64,000 bases of DNA. It comes from Cupriavidus pauculus (lineage in GTDB: Bacteria; Pseudomonadota; Gammaproteobacteria; Burkholderiales; Burkholderiaceae). The notes under the pieces were generated by a model. The model saw nothing but the letters and a program-made list of their open reading frames with translations. It ran no database searches and was not told the origin of the DNA. The position numbers were made by a program, and so were the translations under genes. Shown in pieces: positions 54,037-62,869 of the stretch (its first letter is position 1; each line of letters begins with the position of its first letter). Where the stretch lies: contig NZ_PJRP01000012.1 of NCBI RefSeq assembly GCF_002858765.1, forward strand, positions 1 to 64,000, written 5' to 3'.

Positions 54037-54438
54037 TCAGCGGCGGTAGTAGCCGCGGTCATCGCCGCGATAGTGGTCATCCCCGCGGTAGTGGTCGGGG
54101 CCGCGGCCGTGATCGTGCCAGGCTTGATATTCACGGCGGTCGTACCAACGGCGGCCGTCCCAGTAGCGGTCGTTATGCCAGCCGATGACCACGGCGGGTG
54201 CGGGGGCAACGATCACGGGCGGCGCGGGACGATAGACCACCGGCGGCGGGGGCGGCGGCGCGACATAGACGGGCTGGGGTTGCACATAGACCGGGGCCGG
54301 CGCCACGACGACCGGAGCCGGCGCAACGGGCACGCCAAAATTCACGTCGACATCGACGCGGGCCATGGCGGCAGTGGAAGTGGCCAGCGCGGCGGCGCCG
54401 GCAACGAGAAGGGAGAGATACAGGGGGCGCTTGTTCAT
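54037..54438 (-). CDS. exported proline-rich protein with Arg/Tyr/His-rich tail
   Basis: 133 aa. The signal peptide (MNKRPLYLSLLVAGAAALATSTAAMA) is followed by VDVDVNFGVPVAPAP, a Pro/Val-rich stretch of about 45 aa, GWHNDRYWDGRRWYDRREY and a DHYRGDD-rich tail. This composition is common in small envelope proteins of Burkholderiales. Function unknown. Confidence 0.8.
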   Translation of the reverse strand: MNKRPLYLSLLVAGAAALATSTAAMARVDVDVNFGVPVAPAPVVVAPAPVYVQPQPVYVAPPPPPPVVYRPAPPVIVAPAPAVVIGWHNDRYWDGRRWYDRREYQAWHDHGRGPDHYRGDDHYRGDDRGYYRR

Positions 54439-54547
54439 CGTAAATCACCAGTGGGTGAGCTGCTATGGCTCCACTCTACCCATCTGGCGTATTACCGATT
54501 GCACGCCTTTGTAACAGCACTTCGTGTTTGTGTAAGAAACGTCCGCG

Positions 54548-55015
54548 CTACTTTCGGAGGATACCAGTGGCGGTTTCCACATCCGACTGCTGGCAGGTGG
54601 GGCACAGCCCATAGAGCACCAGCATGTGCTCGCGCAGGACGAAGTCGTTCTGAGCGGCCACCTGCTTTTGTCGCGCCTCGATGCCCTCGTCACTGAATTC
54701 TTCCACGACGCCGCAGCCGATACAGATCAGATGGTCGTGATGGCCGCCCTCGTTGAGCTCGAATACGGCATGGTCCGCCTCGAAGCTGTGACGCAGCAGG
54801 ATATTGGCCTGCACCAGCTGGTTAAGCACGCGGTAGACGGTGGACAGGCCCGCATCGACATCGAGATCGAGCAGGATCCGATAGACATCTTCCGCGCTCA
54901 GGTGGCGACGGTCGCTATTGCGGAACGCTTCCAGCACGTGCATGCGCGGTGACGTGGCTTTCAGGCCCGCGCGCTTGAGTGGTACGGCTTCGGAGTTCAC
55001 TGTGGAAGTAGTCAT
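54548..55015 (-). CDS. fur: Fur-family ferric uptake regulator
   Basis: 155 aa. Winged helix (SPRMHVLEAFRNSDRRHLSAEDVYRILLDLDVDAGLSTVYRVLNQLVQANIL) and dimer/metal domain (EGGHHDHLICIGCGVVEEF with the HHDH site and CxxC, plus a second CPTC near the end). It fits true Fur more than Zur or PerR. A typical genome may hold another copy, so it may be an additional one. Confidence 0.88.
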   Translation of the reverse strand: MTTSTVNSEAVPLKRAGLKATSPRMHVLEAFRNSDRRHLSAEDVYRILLDLDVDAGLSTVYRVLNQLVQANILLRHSFEADHAVFELNEGGHHDHLICIGCGVVEEFSDEGIEARQKQVAAQNDFVLREHMLVLYGLCPTCQQSDVETATGILRK

Positions 55016-55494
55016 GCGGCGGCTCGCGCCCCACTGGGACGCACGGTTAATACTCCGGGCGGTGGATCAACGGCGGAAAGCTGGGGCCGGCGCCCTCGGC
55101 CGGCCGACCTTCCGCCGGATCGTGGCGGAAGCAGGCGGGAAGCGTCGGATCGATCAAGTCGGATCGCTCCGGACGGCGCGCTGTGCCTGCATGGCGCGCG
55201 GAATAAAAAGGTGGCCTGGCTTGCTGCAGGATGACGCGATCGGGAAAACGGGGTCTGGATGTTTTCCCGATCTTCCTGCAACTGGCTACTACCAAACGCT
55301 CCGTGTCTCGGAGCGGTCCCCACAAAAGACGGTATCGGGCGCCGTATCGATCGGCATCGCTACCACGCCCTGCAATCTGTACTGCGCTGTCCGGTTTCGG
55401 CGATGCCGTACGTCAGACAGTGGTTGGATAGTAAATGGGAATCGATCTCATTACAAGGAAAATTTTCGTCCCTGATTCCGGAAGTGGCTTTGAC
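55016..55494. other. 479-bp gap with a long interrupted palindrome
   Basis: Upstream of both the minus-strand fur gene and the plus-strand oxygenase gene, so it carries their promoters. A two-tier inverted repeat lies at 55225-55280: TGCAGGA/TCCTGCA outside and GATCGGGAAAAC/GTTTTCCCGATC inside. It may be an operator or a structured leader. I see no other gene. Confidence 0.55.
55225..55280. repeat. two-tier inverted repeat
   Basis: The inner arms at 55238-55249 and 55261-55272 are perfect over 12 bp with an 11-nt loop. The outer arms at 55225-55231 and 55274-55280 are perfect over 7 bp. Confidence 0.75.
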
Positions 55495-56235
55495 ATGAAG
55501 ACCGAACAGACCCCGACCCCCATCCGCCCCGCCAGCCGGCACACTATCGATGCGCTCGACTGGTCCGGCATTGGCTGCGATCTTGACGAATTTGGCTGCG
55601 CGGCGATCCGGGGGCTGATTGCGCCAACGATGTGCGACGCACTGGCCGCGCTCTATCCGCAGGATGCGCTGTACCGCTCGCGCATCGATATGCGCCGGCA
55701 TGGCTTTGGCCGTGGCGAGTACAAGTATTTTGCCTATCCGCTGCCCGACGCCGTGGAAGCACTGCGTACCGCGCTCTACCCGCATCTGGCGCCGATCGCC
55801 AACCGCTGGAACGCGGCGATGGGTATCGACGTCGATTACCCGGCCGCGCACGCCGACTACCTGGCCCGCTGCCATCGCGCCGGCCAGTTGCGCCCCACGC
55901 CACTGCTGCTGCGGTACGAGGCGGGCGACTACAACTGCCTGCACCAGGACCTGTACGGCGAATACGTGTTTCCGCTGCAGGCGGCGATTCTGCTATCCGA
56001 GCCGGGCAAGGACTTTACCGGCGGCGAATTCGTGATGACCGAGCAGCGGCCGCGCATGCAGTCGCGGGCCGAAGTGGTCTCGCTGGGCAAGGGCGATGCG
56101 GTGGTGTTTGCCGTGAGTCAGCGGCCGGTTCAGGGCACGCGGGGGACCTATCGCGTGAATCTGCGGCACGGCGTCAGCCGCCTGCACACCGGCCGCCGCC
56201 AGACGCTGGGCATCATCTTCCACGACGCGACCTGA
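55495..56235 (+). CDS. 2-oxoglutarate/Fe(II)-dependent oxygenase
   Basis: 246 aa from the ATG at 55495; an in-frame start at 55435 is possible. The jelly-roll core carries the iron facial triad: HxD in CLHQDLYGEYVFPLQ near residue 150 and the distal His in RVNLRHGVSRL near 220, with an Arg following for 2-oxoglutarate. Related to prolyl-4-hydroxylase-type enzymes. Substrate unknown. Confidence 0.82.
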   Translation: MKTEQTPTPIRPASRHTIDALDWSGIGCDLDEFGCAAIRGLIAPTMCDALAALYPQDALYRSRIDMRRHGFGRGEYKYFAYPLPDAVEALRTALYPHLAPIANRWNAAMGIDVDYPAAHADYLARCHRAGQLRPTPLLLRYEAGDYNCLHQDLYGEYVFPLQAAILLSEPGKDFTGGEFVMTEQRPRMQSRAEVVSLGKGDAVVFAVSQRPVQGTRGTYRVNLRHGVSRLHTGRRQTLGIIFHDAT

Positions 56236-56275
56236 CGGCGTGGGGTCCGATGATGGTGGCACCCGCCGTGCATCA

Positions 56276-56296
56276 TTACATCACAGAATGATGTAA
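56276..56296. promoter_or_regulatory. operator palindrome 1 upstream of tctBA
   Basis: Half-sites TACATCA and TGATGTA are separated by CAGAA; the symmetry extends to 21 bp. It lies 81 bp upstream of a second copy with the same half-sites. Confidence 0.75.
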
Positions 56297-56348
56297 AAAA
56301 TTCAATGACACCGATCACCCGAAAATGACTCGGGGATTTCCCGTAGCC

Positions 56349-56378
56349 TTGTCCAAATACATCACAGCATGATGTATC
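56349..56378 (+). promoter_or_regulatory. operator palindrome 2 over a probable tctBA promoter
   Basis: Half-sites TACATCA and TGATGTA, separated by CAGCA, occupy 56357-56377 with 21-bp symmetry. TTGTCC (56349-56354) and ATGTAT (56372-56377), 17 bp apart, could be the promoter, so the operator would cover the spacer and -10. The palindrome style fits a GntR-type repressor; none is encoded next to it. Confidence 0.65.
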
Positions 56379-56448
56379 GTCTCGAACCTCATGCACTGGC
56401 AATCCCGCGAAAGACGGAACCGGTGCGTAGACAAAACGGGGAAGACAA

Positions 56449-56910
56449 ATGCAAATACGGAGACAGACGGACTTCCTGTCCGGGCTGATGTTCATCGCTG
56501 TCGGGTTGGGATTCTCATTCATCGCCCACGGCTACACGATGGGAACGGCTGCCCGCATGGGGCCGGGCTACTTTCCATTCTGGCTGGGGATCGTGCTGGC
56601 ACTGCTCGGCGCCGCGGTGGCGATCGGCGCCACGTCGAACAAGGGCGATTCAGACCGCGTGGCACGGTGGGACATCAAGACGCTGTTGTGGATCCTGGGG
56701 TCGGTGGTGCTGTTCGGCCTGGTGCTCAAGCCGCTGGGCATGGTGTTGTCCGTCCTAGTGCTTGTGGTGACGTCGTCGATGGCGAGCCATGAGTTCACGT
56801 GGAAGGGGGCGTGCGCGAACGCCGTCGTGCTGGTGATCATCAGCACGGTCGCGTTCGTCTACGGCATCAACCTGCAGATGCCGGTGTGGCCGGCATTCCT
56901 GACGAACTGA
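56449..56910 (+). CDS. tctB: tripartite tricarboxylate transporter small membrane subunit
   Basis: 153 aa with four membrane helices. It begins MQIRRQTDFLSGLMFIAVGLGFSFIAHGYTMGTAARMGPGYFPFWLGI, the characteristic TctB start (GTAxRMGPGYFP). With TctA it forms the membrane part of a binding-protein-dependent secondary transporter. Followed 12 bases later by tctA. Confidence 0.93.
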   Translation: MQIRRQTDFLSGLMFIAVGLGFSFIAHGYTMGTAARMGPGYFPFWLGIVLALLGAAVAIGATSNKGDSDRVARWDIKTLLWILGSVVLFGLVLKPLGMVLSVLVLVVTSSMASHEFTWKGACANAVVLVIISTVAFVYGINLQMPVWPAFLTN

Positions 56911-56922
56911 GGACGGACGATC

Positions 56923-58425
56923 ATGGAACTGTTGAGCCACCTTGCGCTGGGATTCTCCACGGCGCTGTCGCTGCAGAACGTCGCCTACGCTTTCCTTGGC
57001 TGTGTGCTGGGCACGCTGATCGGGGTGTTGCCGGGCCTGGGGCCGCTGGCCACCATCGCCATGCTGCTGCCGGTCACGTACTCGCTGCCGCCAGTGGCGG
57101 CGCTGATCATGCTGGCGGGCATCTACTATGGCGCTCAGTATGGCGGATCCACGACCGCGATCCTGGTGAACCTGCCCGGCGAGTCGTCGTCGGTGTGCAC
57201 CACGCTGGACGGCTACCAGATGGCCCGACGCGGCCGCGCCGGCGTGGCGCTGGCCACGGCTGGCTTGGGGTCGTTCTTTGCAGGCAGCGTCGCCACGCTG
57301 ATCCTGGCGGCGTTTGCCACGCCGCTGTCCGAACTCGCGTTCAAGTTCGGGCCGGCCGAGTACTTCTCGCTGATGGTGTTGGGTCTGATCGGCGCCGTGG
57401 TGCTCGCGTCCGGATCGCTGGTCAAGGCTGTTGCGATGATCGTGCTGGGCCTGCTGCTGGGCCTGATTGGCACTGACGTGAACTCGGGTGCCGCGCGCTT
57501 TTCGTTCGATGTGCCGGAGCTGACCGACGGCATCAGCATCACCGCGCTGGCCATGGGCCTGTTCGGGTTTGCCGAAATCATCGCCAACCTTGAGCAGAAG
57601 GAAACGCGCGAGACCTTTACCGACAAGGTTACCGGGTTGTTCCCGACGCGCGAGGACTTCAAGCGCATGATTCCGGCCGTGCTGCGTGGCACGTTGCTGG
57701 GATCGGCACTGGGCATCCTGCCGGGCGGTGGCGCATCGCTGGCGTCGTTTGCAGCCTATTCGCTGGAAAAGAAGACGTCGCGGTACTCCCACGAATTTGG
57801 CAAGGGCGCGATCGAGGGCGTGGCCGGACCAGAGTCCGCGAACAACGCCGCCGCGCAGACGTCCTTCATCCCGCTGCTGACGCTGGGCATTCCACCCAAT
57901 GCGGTGATGGCGCTGATGGTGGGCGCCATGACGATTCACAACATCCAGCCCGGTCCGCAGGTCATGACCAGCAATCCGTCGCTGTTCTGGGGGCTGATCG
58001 CTTCCATGTGGATCGGCAACTTCATGCTCGTGGTGCTGAACCTGCCGCTGATCGGTATCTGGGTCAAGCTGCTGACCGTGCCCTATCGCTACCTGTATCC
58101 GGCGATCCTCACGTTCTGCAGCATCGGTGTGTACTCGGTCAACAACACGGTGTTCGATGTCTTTGTGGCCGCGGCGTGCGGGCTGGTCGGCTACCTGTTC
58201 CTGAAGCTCCGCTGCGAGCCTGCGCCATTGCTGCTGGGCTTTGTGCTGGGGCCGATGATGGAGGAGAACTTCCGTCGTACCCTGCTGCTGTCGCGCGGAG
58301 ACTTCAGCGTGTTCGTGTCGCGGCCGCTCTCGCTGGGGTTGCTGATAGCCGCTGCGGCGCTGGTGGCCGTGGTGGCGCTGCCGTCGATCAAGGCCAAGCG
58401 CGAAGAGGCATTTCAGGAGGAATGA
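56923..58425 (+). CDS. tctA: tripartite tricarboxylate transporter large membrane subunit
   Basis: 500 aa with about 12 membrane segments. Signature regions: GCVLGTLIGVLPGLGPLATIAMLLP, IYYGAQYGGSTTAILVNLPGESSSV, GTLLGSALGILPGGGASLASFAAY and PGLG/PGGG symmetric loops. Full length. The periplasmic solute-binding partner tctC is not in this operon or window, which is common in Burkholderiales where many tctC-like genes are scattered. Confidence 0.95.
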   Translation: MELLSHLALGFSTALSLQNVAYAFLGCVLGTLIGVLPGLGPLATIAMLLPVTYSLPPVAALIMLAGIYYGAQYGGSTTAILVNLPGESSSVCTTLDGYQMARRGRAGVALATAGLGSFFAGSVATLILAAFATPLSELAFKFGPAEYFSLMVLGLIGAVVLASGSLVKAVAMIVLGLLLGLIGTDVNSGAARFSFDVPELTDGISITALAMGLFGFAEIIANLEQKETRETFTDKVTGLFPTREDFKRMIPAVLRGTLLGSALGILPGGGASLASFAAYSLEKKTSRYSHEFGKGAIEGVAGPESANNAAAQTSFIPLLTLGIPPNAVMALMVGAMTIHNIQPGPQVMTSNPSLFWGLIASMWIGNFMLVVLNLPLIGIWVKLLTVPYRYLYPAILTFCSIGVYSVNNTVFDVFVAAACGLVGYLFLKLRCEPAPLLLGFVLGPMMEENFRRTLLLSRGDFSVFVSRPLSLGLLIAAAALVAVVALPSIKAKREEAFQEE

Positions 58426-58437
58426 GGGAGGCCGGTT

Positions 58438-58468
58438 GGCCCCTCTCCCATCAATGGGCGAGGGGGCC
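58438..58468. terminator. CCCTCTCCC-type hairpin between tctA and selD
   Basis: GGCCCCTCTCCCAT (58438-58451) pairs with 58454-58468, with one mismatch or bulge. It lies between convergent gene ends and belongs to the same family as the hairpins at 20.87 and 29.6 kb. Confidence 0.6.
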
Positions 58469-58510
58469 AACTGGCGGTGCCAGTGAATTTCGCTTACCGT
58501 CAGCAGCCAC

Positions 58511-59578
58511 TTACTCGGTCACGCGAACCCCCGTCGCTCCCTGCTTCATCTGTCCGATCACGGCAGCGTGTCCGAATCCCTCCTTGCGGAAGATGCCCAG
58601 CACCGCGTCGGCGGCATCGGGCGCGCAAGACACCAGCAATCCTCCGCTGGTCTGCGGATCGGTCAGCAGTGCCTGTTGCACGTGCGACACCCCGGTGTCC
58701 AGCGTGACATCGTGCCCGTAGCTGGCCCAGTTGCGCCGCGACGCACCGGTGACCGCTCCGCCTTCCGCCAGCGCTGCCACGCCGGGCAGTAGCGGCACGC
58801 GCGACATGTCGATCGTGGCGCCCAATTCGCTACCACGGCAGACCTCCAGCAGATGGCCGAGCAGACCAAAGCCGGTTACGTCGGTGATCGCGTGCACGCC
58901 ATCCATCTCGCCAAGCGCCTTGCCGGGCGTGTTGAGCTGCGTGGTGCTGGCGATCATCTGCCGATAGCCATAGTCGTCGAGTAGTTCCTTCTTGATCGCG
59001 GCCGAATAAATGCCCACGCCCAGTGGCTTGCCCAGTACCAGCACGTCGCCGGCCTGCGCGTCGCGATTGCGGCGGATGCGATCCGGGTGCACCAGGCCCA
59101 TCACCACCAGCCCGTAGATGGGCTCCACGGAATCGATCGAGTGGCCGCCCGCAATCGGGATGCCCGCCTCGGCGCAGATCGATTCGCCGCCTTCCAGAAT
59201 CTTGCCGATGGTCTGCGGCGACAGCTTGTCCACGGGCATGCCCACCAAGGCCAGCGCCATGATCGGCGTGCCGCCCATCGCATAGACGTCGGAGATGGCA
59301 TTGGTGGCCGCGATGCGCCCGAAATCGTAAGGGTCGTCCACTACGGGCATGAAGAAATCCGTGGTGGCCACCAGCGCCTGCGTGTCGTTGAGGCGGTACA
59401 CCGCCGCGTCGTCGCTTGTCTCGATGCCCACCAGCAGCCCCGGCGGCGCCGGGAAGTGCCGGGTGTTGCGCAGGATGTCACTGAGCACCCCGGGGGCAAT
59501 CTTGCAGCCGCAGCCGCCGCCGTGTGCAAGCGATGTCAGGCGCACTTCACCGCCATTGGGCTCCAGGGATGCCGTCAT
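58511..59578 (-). CDS. selD: selenide, water dikinase
   Basis: 355 aa enzyme that makes selenophosphate from selenide and ATP. The active site near residue 24 is HGGGCGCKIAPGVL, with Cys rather than selenocysteine and the essential Lys. Other family segments are DDAAVYRLNDTQALVATTDFFMPVVDDPYDFG and AGGHSIDSVEPIYGLVVMG. The ATG overlaps the stop of the transglutaminase gene (TGATG). It is the last gene of the sel operon. Confidence 0.96.
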   Translation of the reverse strand: MTASLEPNGGEVRLTSLAHGGGCGCKIAPGVLSDILRNTRHFPAPPGLLVGIETSDDAAVYRLNDTQALVATTDFFMPVVDDPYDFGRIAATNAISDVYAMGGTPIMALALVGMPVDKLSPQTIGKILEGGESICAEAGIPIAGGHSIDSVEPIYGLVVMGLVHPDRIRRNRDAQAGDVLVLGKPLGVGIYSAAIKKELLDDYGYRQMIASTTQLNTPGKALGEMDGVHAITDVTGFGLLGHLLEVCRGSELGATIDMSRVPLLPGVAALAEGGAVTGASRRNWASYGHDVTLDTGVSHVQQALLTDPQTSGGLLVSCAPDAADAVLGIFRKEGFGHAAVIGQMKQGATGVRVTE

Positions 59579-60729
59579 CAGGCCACCCTCCGCGACGCGA
59601 TGCGATAGCCGAATGCGGCCGGATCCAGGCTATCCAGCGTCCTCGCCACGGTCTTCGCCTGCGGATACATCAGGAAGGGCACGGGTGCCATGCCGCTGCC
59701 GGGCAGGCGCACGTCGTGGCCATGGTTGTAGGCCACCCAGTTGCCTTCCCAGGCGCCGAACAGCAGGGCGCGGGCGGCCCGCACCTTGCTGTCCGTCATC
59801 GGCAGGCCGCCCGGCACCTCTTCGAGCGCCACCTTGCGGACATCGCCCGGGTCGGCGGGAATCCATCCATAGCCGGCCGCATAGAACTCGGCGCGGCAGT
59901 GCTGGGCCTTGGAGATGTCGCCCGCCTTGCCCAGGGCGCGGAAGCCGCGCTGGGAGTCGTCGACGCGGATGCCGTACGCATCGCGCGCCGGGATGCCGAC
60001 CGAGCGGGCCAATGCCACGAACAGGCCGTTGATGTCCGCGCACTTGCCATTCATGATGCCGCCGGTCTTCAGCATCGTCACCACGTCGCCGGTGCCGCAG
60101 CCGCGTACGCTGGCATCGCGGCAGGTATGGTCGACCACCCACTGGTAGATGGCCTGCGCGCGGCTCATGTCGTCGGTCAGCCCGGCGGTGATGGCCAGCG
60201 CCGTCTGGCGCACGATGCCGTCGGTGGGCATCAGTTGCGTGGGCCGCCGGTACTCGGCCAGCGTGGCGGTCGATTCTGCCGAGCGCGCCGACTGTGTCGA
60301 TTCAAGTGACGGCGCCGCGCCAAGGTCGACATCGCGGTCGCGCAGCGCCACGGTGCTGGTAAGCCGCGCCGACAGCGGCGTGCCGTGGGTAGCGGTGGGC
60401 CAGTCGATGACCAGCATGTCCACGCCGTAGCGCCCCGCGCGTGCCGCGCGGGCGCGCGCGCCGGGCGCGATCCATTCGTTCGACACGGTGCGCTGGTAGT
60501 CGCCCAGGTGCGGGGCGGTGACGGGCAGCCATACCGTGGCCGGCGCCGCGGCTGCGGGCAACTGCACTTCGGTGGTCAGCTCGTAGACGCGCCAGCCGGC
60601 GGTGGCCGGATACGGGTCGGCGGGCGTGGAGGAAGCGGAAGAGGGGGTGGCGGAGAAGGCCGGGCTGATGCCCGCGCTAATGGAAACCGGTACTGCGGCA
60701 CCCAGCCGCAGGAATGCGCGTCTGTCCAT
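59578..60729 (-). CDS. exported transglutaminase-like protein inside the sel operon
   Basis: 383 aa from the ATG at 60729. The N-terminus (MDRRAFLRLGAAVPVSISAG) has a twin-Arg-like RRAFLR motif and a hydrophobic stretch, suggesting Tat export. The transglutaminase/protease-like core has a catalytic Cys (GIMNGKCADINGLFVALARSVGIPARDAYGIRV), His (HCRAEFYAAGYG) and Asp (GWIPADPGD). It lies between selC and selD and overlaps selD, so it is transcribed with selenium genes. A link to selenium is unexplained. Confidence 0.85.
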   Translation of the reverse strand: MDRRAFLRLGAAVPVSISAGISPAFSATPSSASSTPADPYPATAGWRVYELTTEVQLPAAAAPATVWLPVTAPHLGDYQRTVSNEWIAPGARARAARAGRYGVDMLVIDWPTATHGTPLSARLTSTVALRDRDVDLGAAPSLESTQSARSAESTATLAEYRRPTQLMPTDGIVRQTALAITAGLTDDMSRAQAIYQWVVDHTCRDASVRGCGTGDVVTMLKTGGIMNGKCADINGLFVALARSVGIPARDAYGIRVDDSQRGFRALGKAGDISKAQHCRAEFYAAGYGWIPADPGDVRKVALEEVPGGLPMTDSKVRAARALLFGAWEGNWVAYNHGHDVRLPGSGMAPVPFLMYPQAKTVARTLDSLDPAAFGYRIASRRVA

Positions 60730-60829
60730 GATGATTCCTCTGGATGAGAAGTTCGAGACTCGAAACATGCCCAACCGCTGCTTATGCATGGTAGGTCATG
60801 CGCATGGCAACAGGGAAATCGAAGGGGAC

Positions 60830-60925
60830 TGGCGGAAAGCAGCAGGAGTCGAACCTACCTGGGAACGTCTGGCGCCCCCAACCGGGTTTGAAGCCCGGCC
60901 GCATCACCGGATACGGATGCCTTCC
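60830..60925 (-). tRNA. selC: selenocysteine tRNA, anticodon TCA
   Basis: Read on the minus strand it begins GGAAGGCATCCGTATCCGGT and ends in GCCA. The anticodon loop CTTCAAA carries TCA, which reads UGA. The acceptor stem is 8 bp (GGAAGGCA with TGCTTTCC, one G-U pair), the variable arm is long, and the T-loop region reads GGTTCGACTCC. Length, long arm and 8-bp acceptor match bacterial tRNA-Sec closely. It lies 18 bases downstream of selB, so the operon may be selA-selB-selC. Confidence 0.96.
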
Positions 60926-60943
60926 CTTGCAGGATCTATGGAT

Positions 60944-62869
60944 CTATGACGGCGCTGGCCGGGCAGGCGTGGCCAGCGGACGCCATTCGCTATCGGGGCG
61001 CAACATGCGCGCATTGCATACGCGGCGAGTGTATCCCGCGCGATCGAAGAACTCCAGAATCTGGATCGTGCGCTTGCGGCCCAGCCCCACGGCATCGCGA
61101 AACGCAATCACTTCCACATGCCCCTGCGCGGCGGCCATGGTGCCGAACAGCTGGGCTAGCGTCTCGATGGTGGCTTCGGCGTAGAGCAGGTCGCGCACTA
61201 CCTGGTGCACCGCGCCCTGCCGCGCCAGCTTGCGCAGCACCTGGCGAACCTGCTCCTCGGGTGCGTTCAGGGCCACGGCATGCTCGCGTACCCAGGGGGG
61301 ATCGAAGCCGCCGGCCGCCACCCGCGGCAGCAGCTGCGCGGCCAGCGCCTGTTCGGCATCGGTGAACGTGATGGCGTGGCCCGGCAGGCGCAGCCATCCA
61401 CCATGACGCTCCACGGCCTGCTGCTGCAGCAGCGTGTCGAGCAGGGCGGACCAGAGTGCGTCCGGAATCGACGCGCCGGCAAATGCCACGCGGCGCAGCG
61501 AACCGGCGCCCAGGCCGGGTTCGTCGGGCATGCGTGCATGGAAGGCCTTCAGCGTGTCCAGCACGCCGGTGCGCAGCGCATCGAGGTAGCGCGACAGAAT
61601 CAGTGTGTCGCCGATCCGCTGCACATCGGGTGGTAACGTCATGGCGCTGGCCGGCAGGCCCATCAGGCGCACCAGCCGGGCCTCGGCAACGCCGTGCGGC
61701 GCGTTGTCCAGCAACGGCAGGATGCCCGCACCGTCCAGCATCTGCTCCGTCGCCTGCAGCCAGCGAACCCGACCGGGGGCGCGCCGATGCCGTTCGGGTG
61801 CCACGTTGTCCAGCACCACGCCGCCGCCCACCGTCTGCGTGGCCTGGGGGTTGCGCAGGATGAAGCGGTCGCCGGCTACTGCGCAAACCGGCGCGCCGAA
61901 CACGAGCTGGGCCAGCGCGGAGCCGCCCGGCTCCAGCGCTTCGCAATCCAGCAGCACGGCATTGGCCACGCGATGCGCGGCGCCCAGATGTACGTGCAGC
62001 GGCGACCAGTGGCCGATCCGCGAGCCGGCGCCCGGATGCAGCGCGAGCCGGACATCGATGCGCGTTACCGGCGCCATCAAGGCGGGATCGACGATCCAGT
62101 CGCCGCGATGGATGTCGGCCTTGTCGATGCCGGCCAGGTTCAGTGCGCAACGCTGCCCCGCCAGGCCGGCTTCGGCGGGCCGGTTCTGGGCGTGGATGCT
62201 GCGCACGCGCGCGGGTAGGCCCGATGGCGCCACCTGCATCACGTCTCCCACGGCCACGCGGCCGCCGAACACGGTGCCGGTGACCACGGTGCCATGGCCG
62301 CCCAGCGTGAACACGCGGTCCACGGCCAGCCGGAACAGGCCACCGGCGCCGTGCGCGGGCGTGTGCTGGGCGGTGTCTTGCAGCCAGGTGCGCAGCGCGG
62401 CGACGCCCGGGTCGGCATCGTCGGTGGCGTTGAGCGGGAACACGTCGGACCCCTCATAGGGGGTGCCGGCCAGCAGTGCCTCGATCTCGCCGCGCACGCT
62501 AGCCAGTTGCGTGGCGTCGGCCCGGTCGGCCTTGGTCAGCGCCACCACGGCACGCGGCACGCCCAGGCGTTCGACGATGGTCAGGTGCTCGCGTGTCTGC
62601 GGCATGACGCCGTCGTCGGCGGCCACCACCAGCAGCGCCAGGTCGATGCCGCTGGCCCCGGCCGCCATCGTATGAATCAGGCGTTCGTGGCCCGGCACGT
62701 CGATATAGCCCAGTACATCGCCATCGGGCAGCGGCGTGTAGGCGTACCCCAGTTCGATCGAGATGCCGCGCGCCTTCTCTTCCTTGAGCCGATCGGTATC
62801 GACGCCGGTCAGCGCGCGCACCAGCGTGGTCTTGCCGTGGTCGATATGTCCGGCCGTGCCTACGATCAT
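60944..62869 (-). CDS. selB: selenocysteine-specific elongation factor
   Basis: 641 aa from the ATG at 62869. The GTPase domain has MIVGTAGHIDHGKTTLVRALTG, DVPGHERLIHTM and TKADR. After the EF-Tu-like domains, four winged-helix modules form the C-terminal half, which binds the SECIS hairpin. Start overlaps the selA stop (ATGA), so it is translationally coupled. Confidence 0.96.
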   Translation of the reverse strand: MIVGTAGHIDHGKTTLVRALTGVDTDRLKEEKARGISIELGYAYTPLPDGDVLGYIDVPGHERLIHTMAAGASGIDLALLVVAADDGVMPQTREHLTIVERLGVPRAVVALTKADRADATQLASVRGEIEALLAGTPYEGSDVFPLNATDDADPGVAALRTWLQDTAQHTPAHGAGGLFRLAVDRVFTLGGHGTVVTGTVFGGRVAVGDVMQVAPSGLPARVRSIHAQNRPAEAGLAGQRCALNLAGIDKADIHRGDWIVDPALMAPVTRIDVRLALHPGAGSRIGHWSPLHVHLGAAHRVANAVLLDCEALEPGGSALAQLVFGAPVCAVAGDRFILRNPQATQTVGGGVVLDNVAPERHRRAPGRVRWLQATEQMLDGAGILPLLDNAPHGVAEARLVRLMGLPASAMTLPPDVQRIGDTLILSRYLDALRTGVLDTLKAFHARMPDEPGLGAGSLRRVAFAGASIPDALWSALLDTLLQQQAVERHGGWLRLPGHAITFTDAEQALAAQLLPRVAAGGFDPPWVREHAVALNAPEEQVRQVLRKLARQGAVHQVVRDLLYAEATIETLAQLFGTMAAAQGHVEVIAFRDAVGLGRKRTIQILEFFDRAGYTRRVCNARMLRPDSEWRPLATPARPAPS

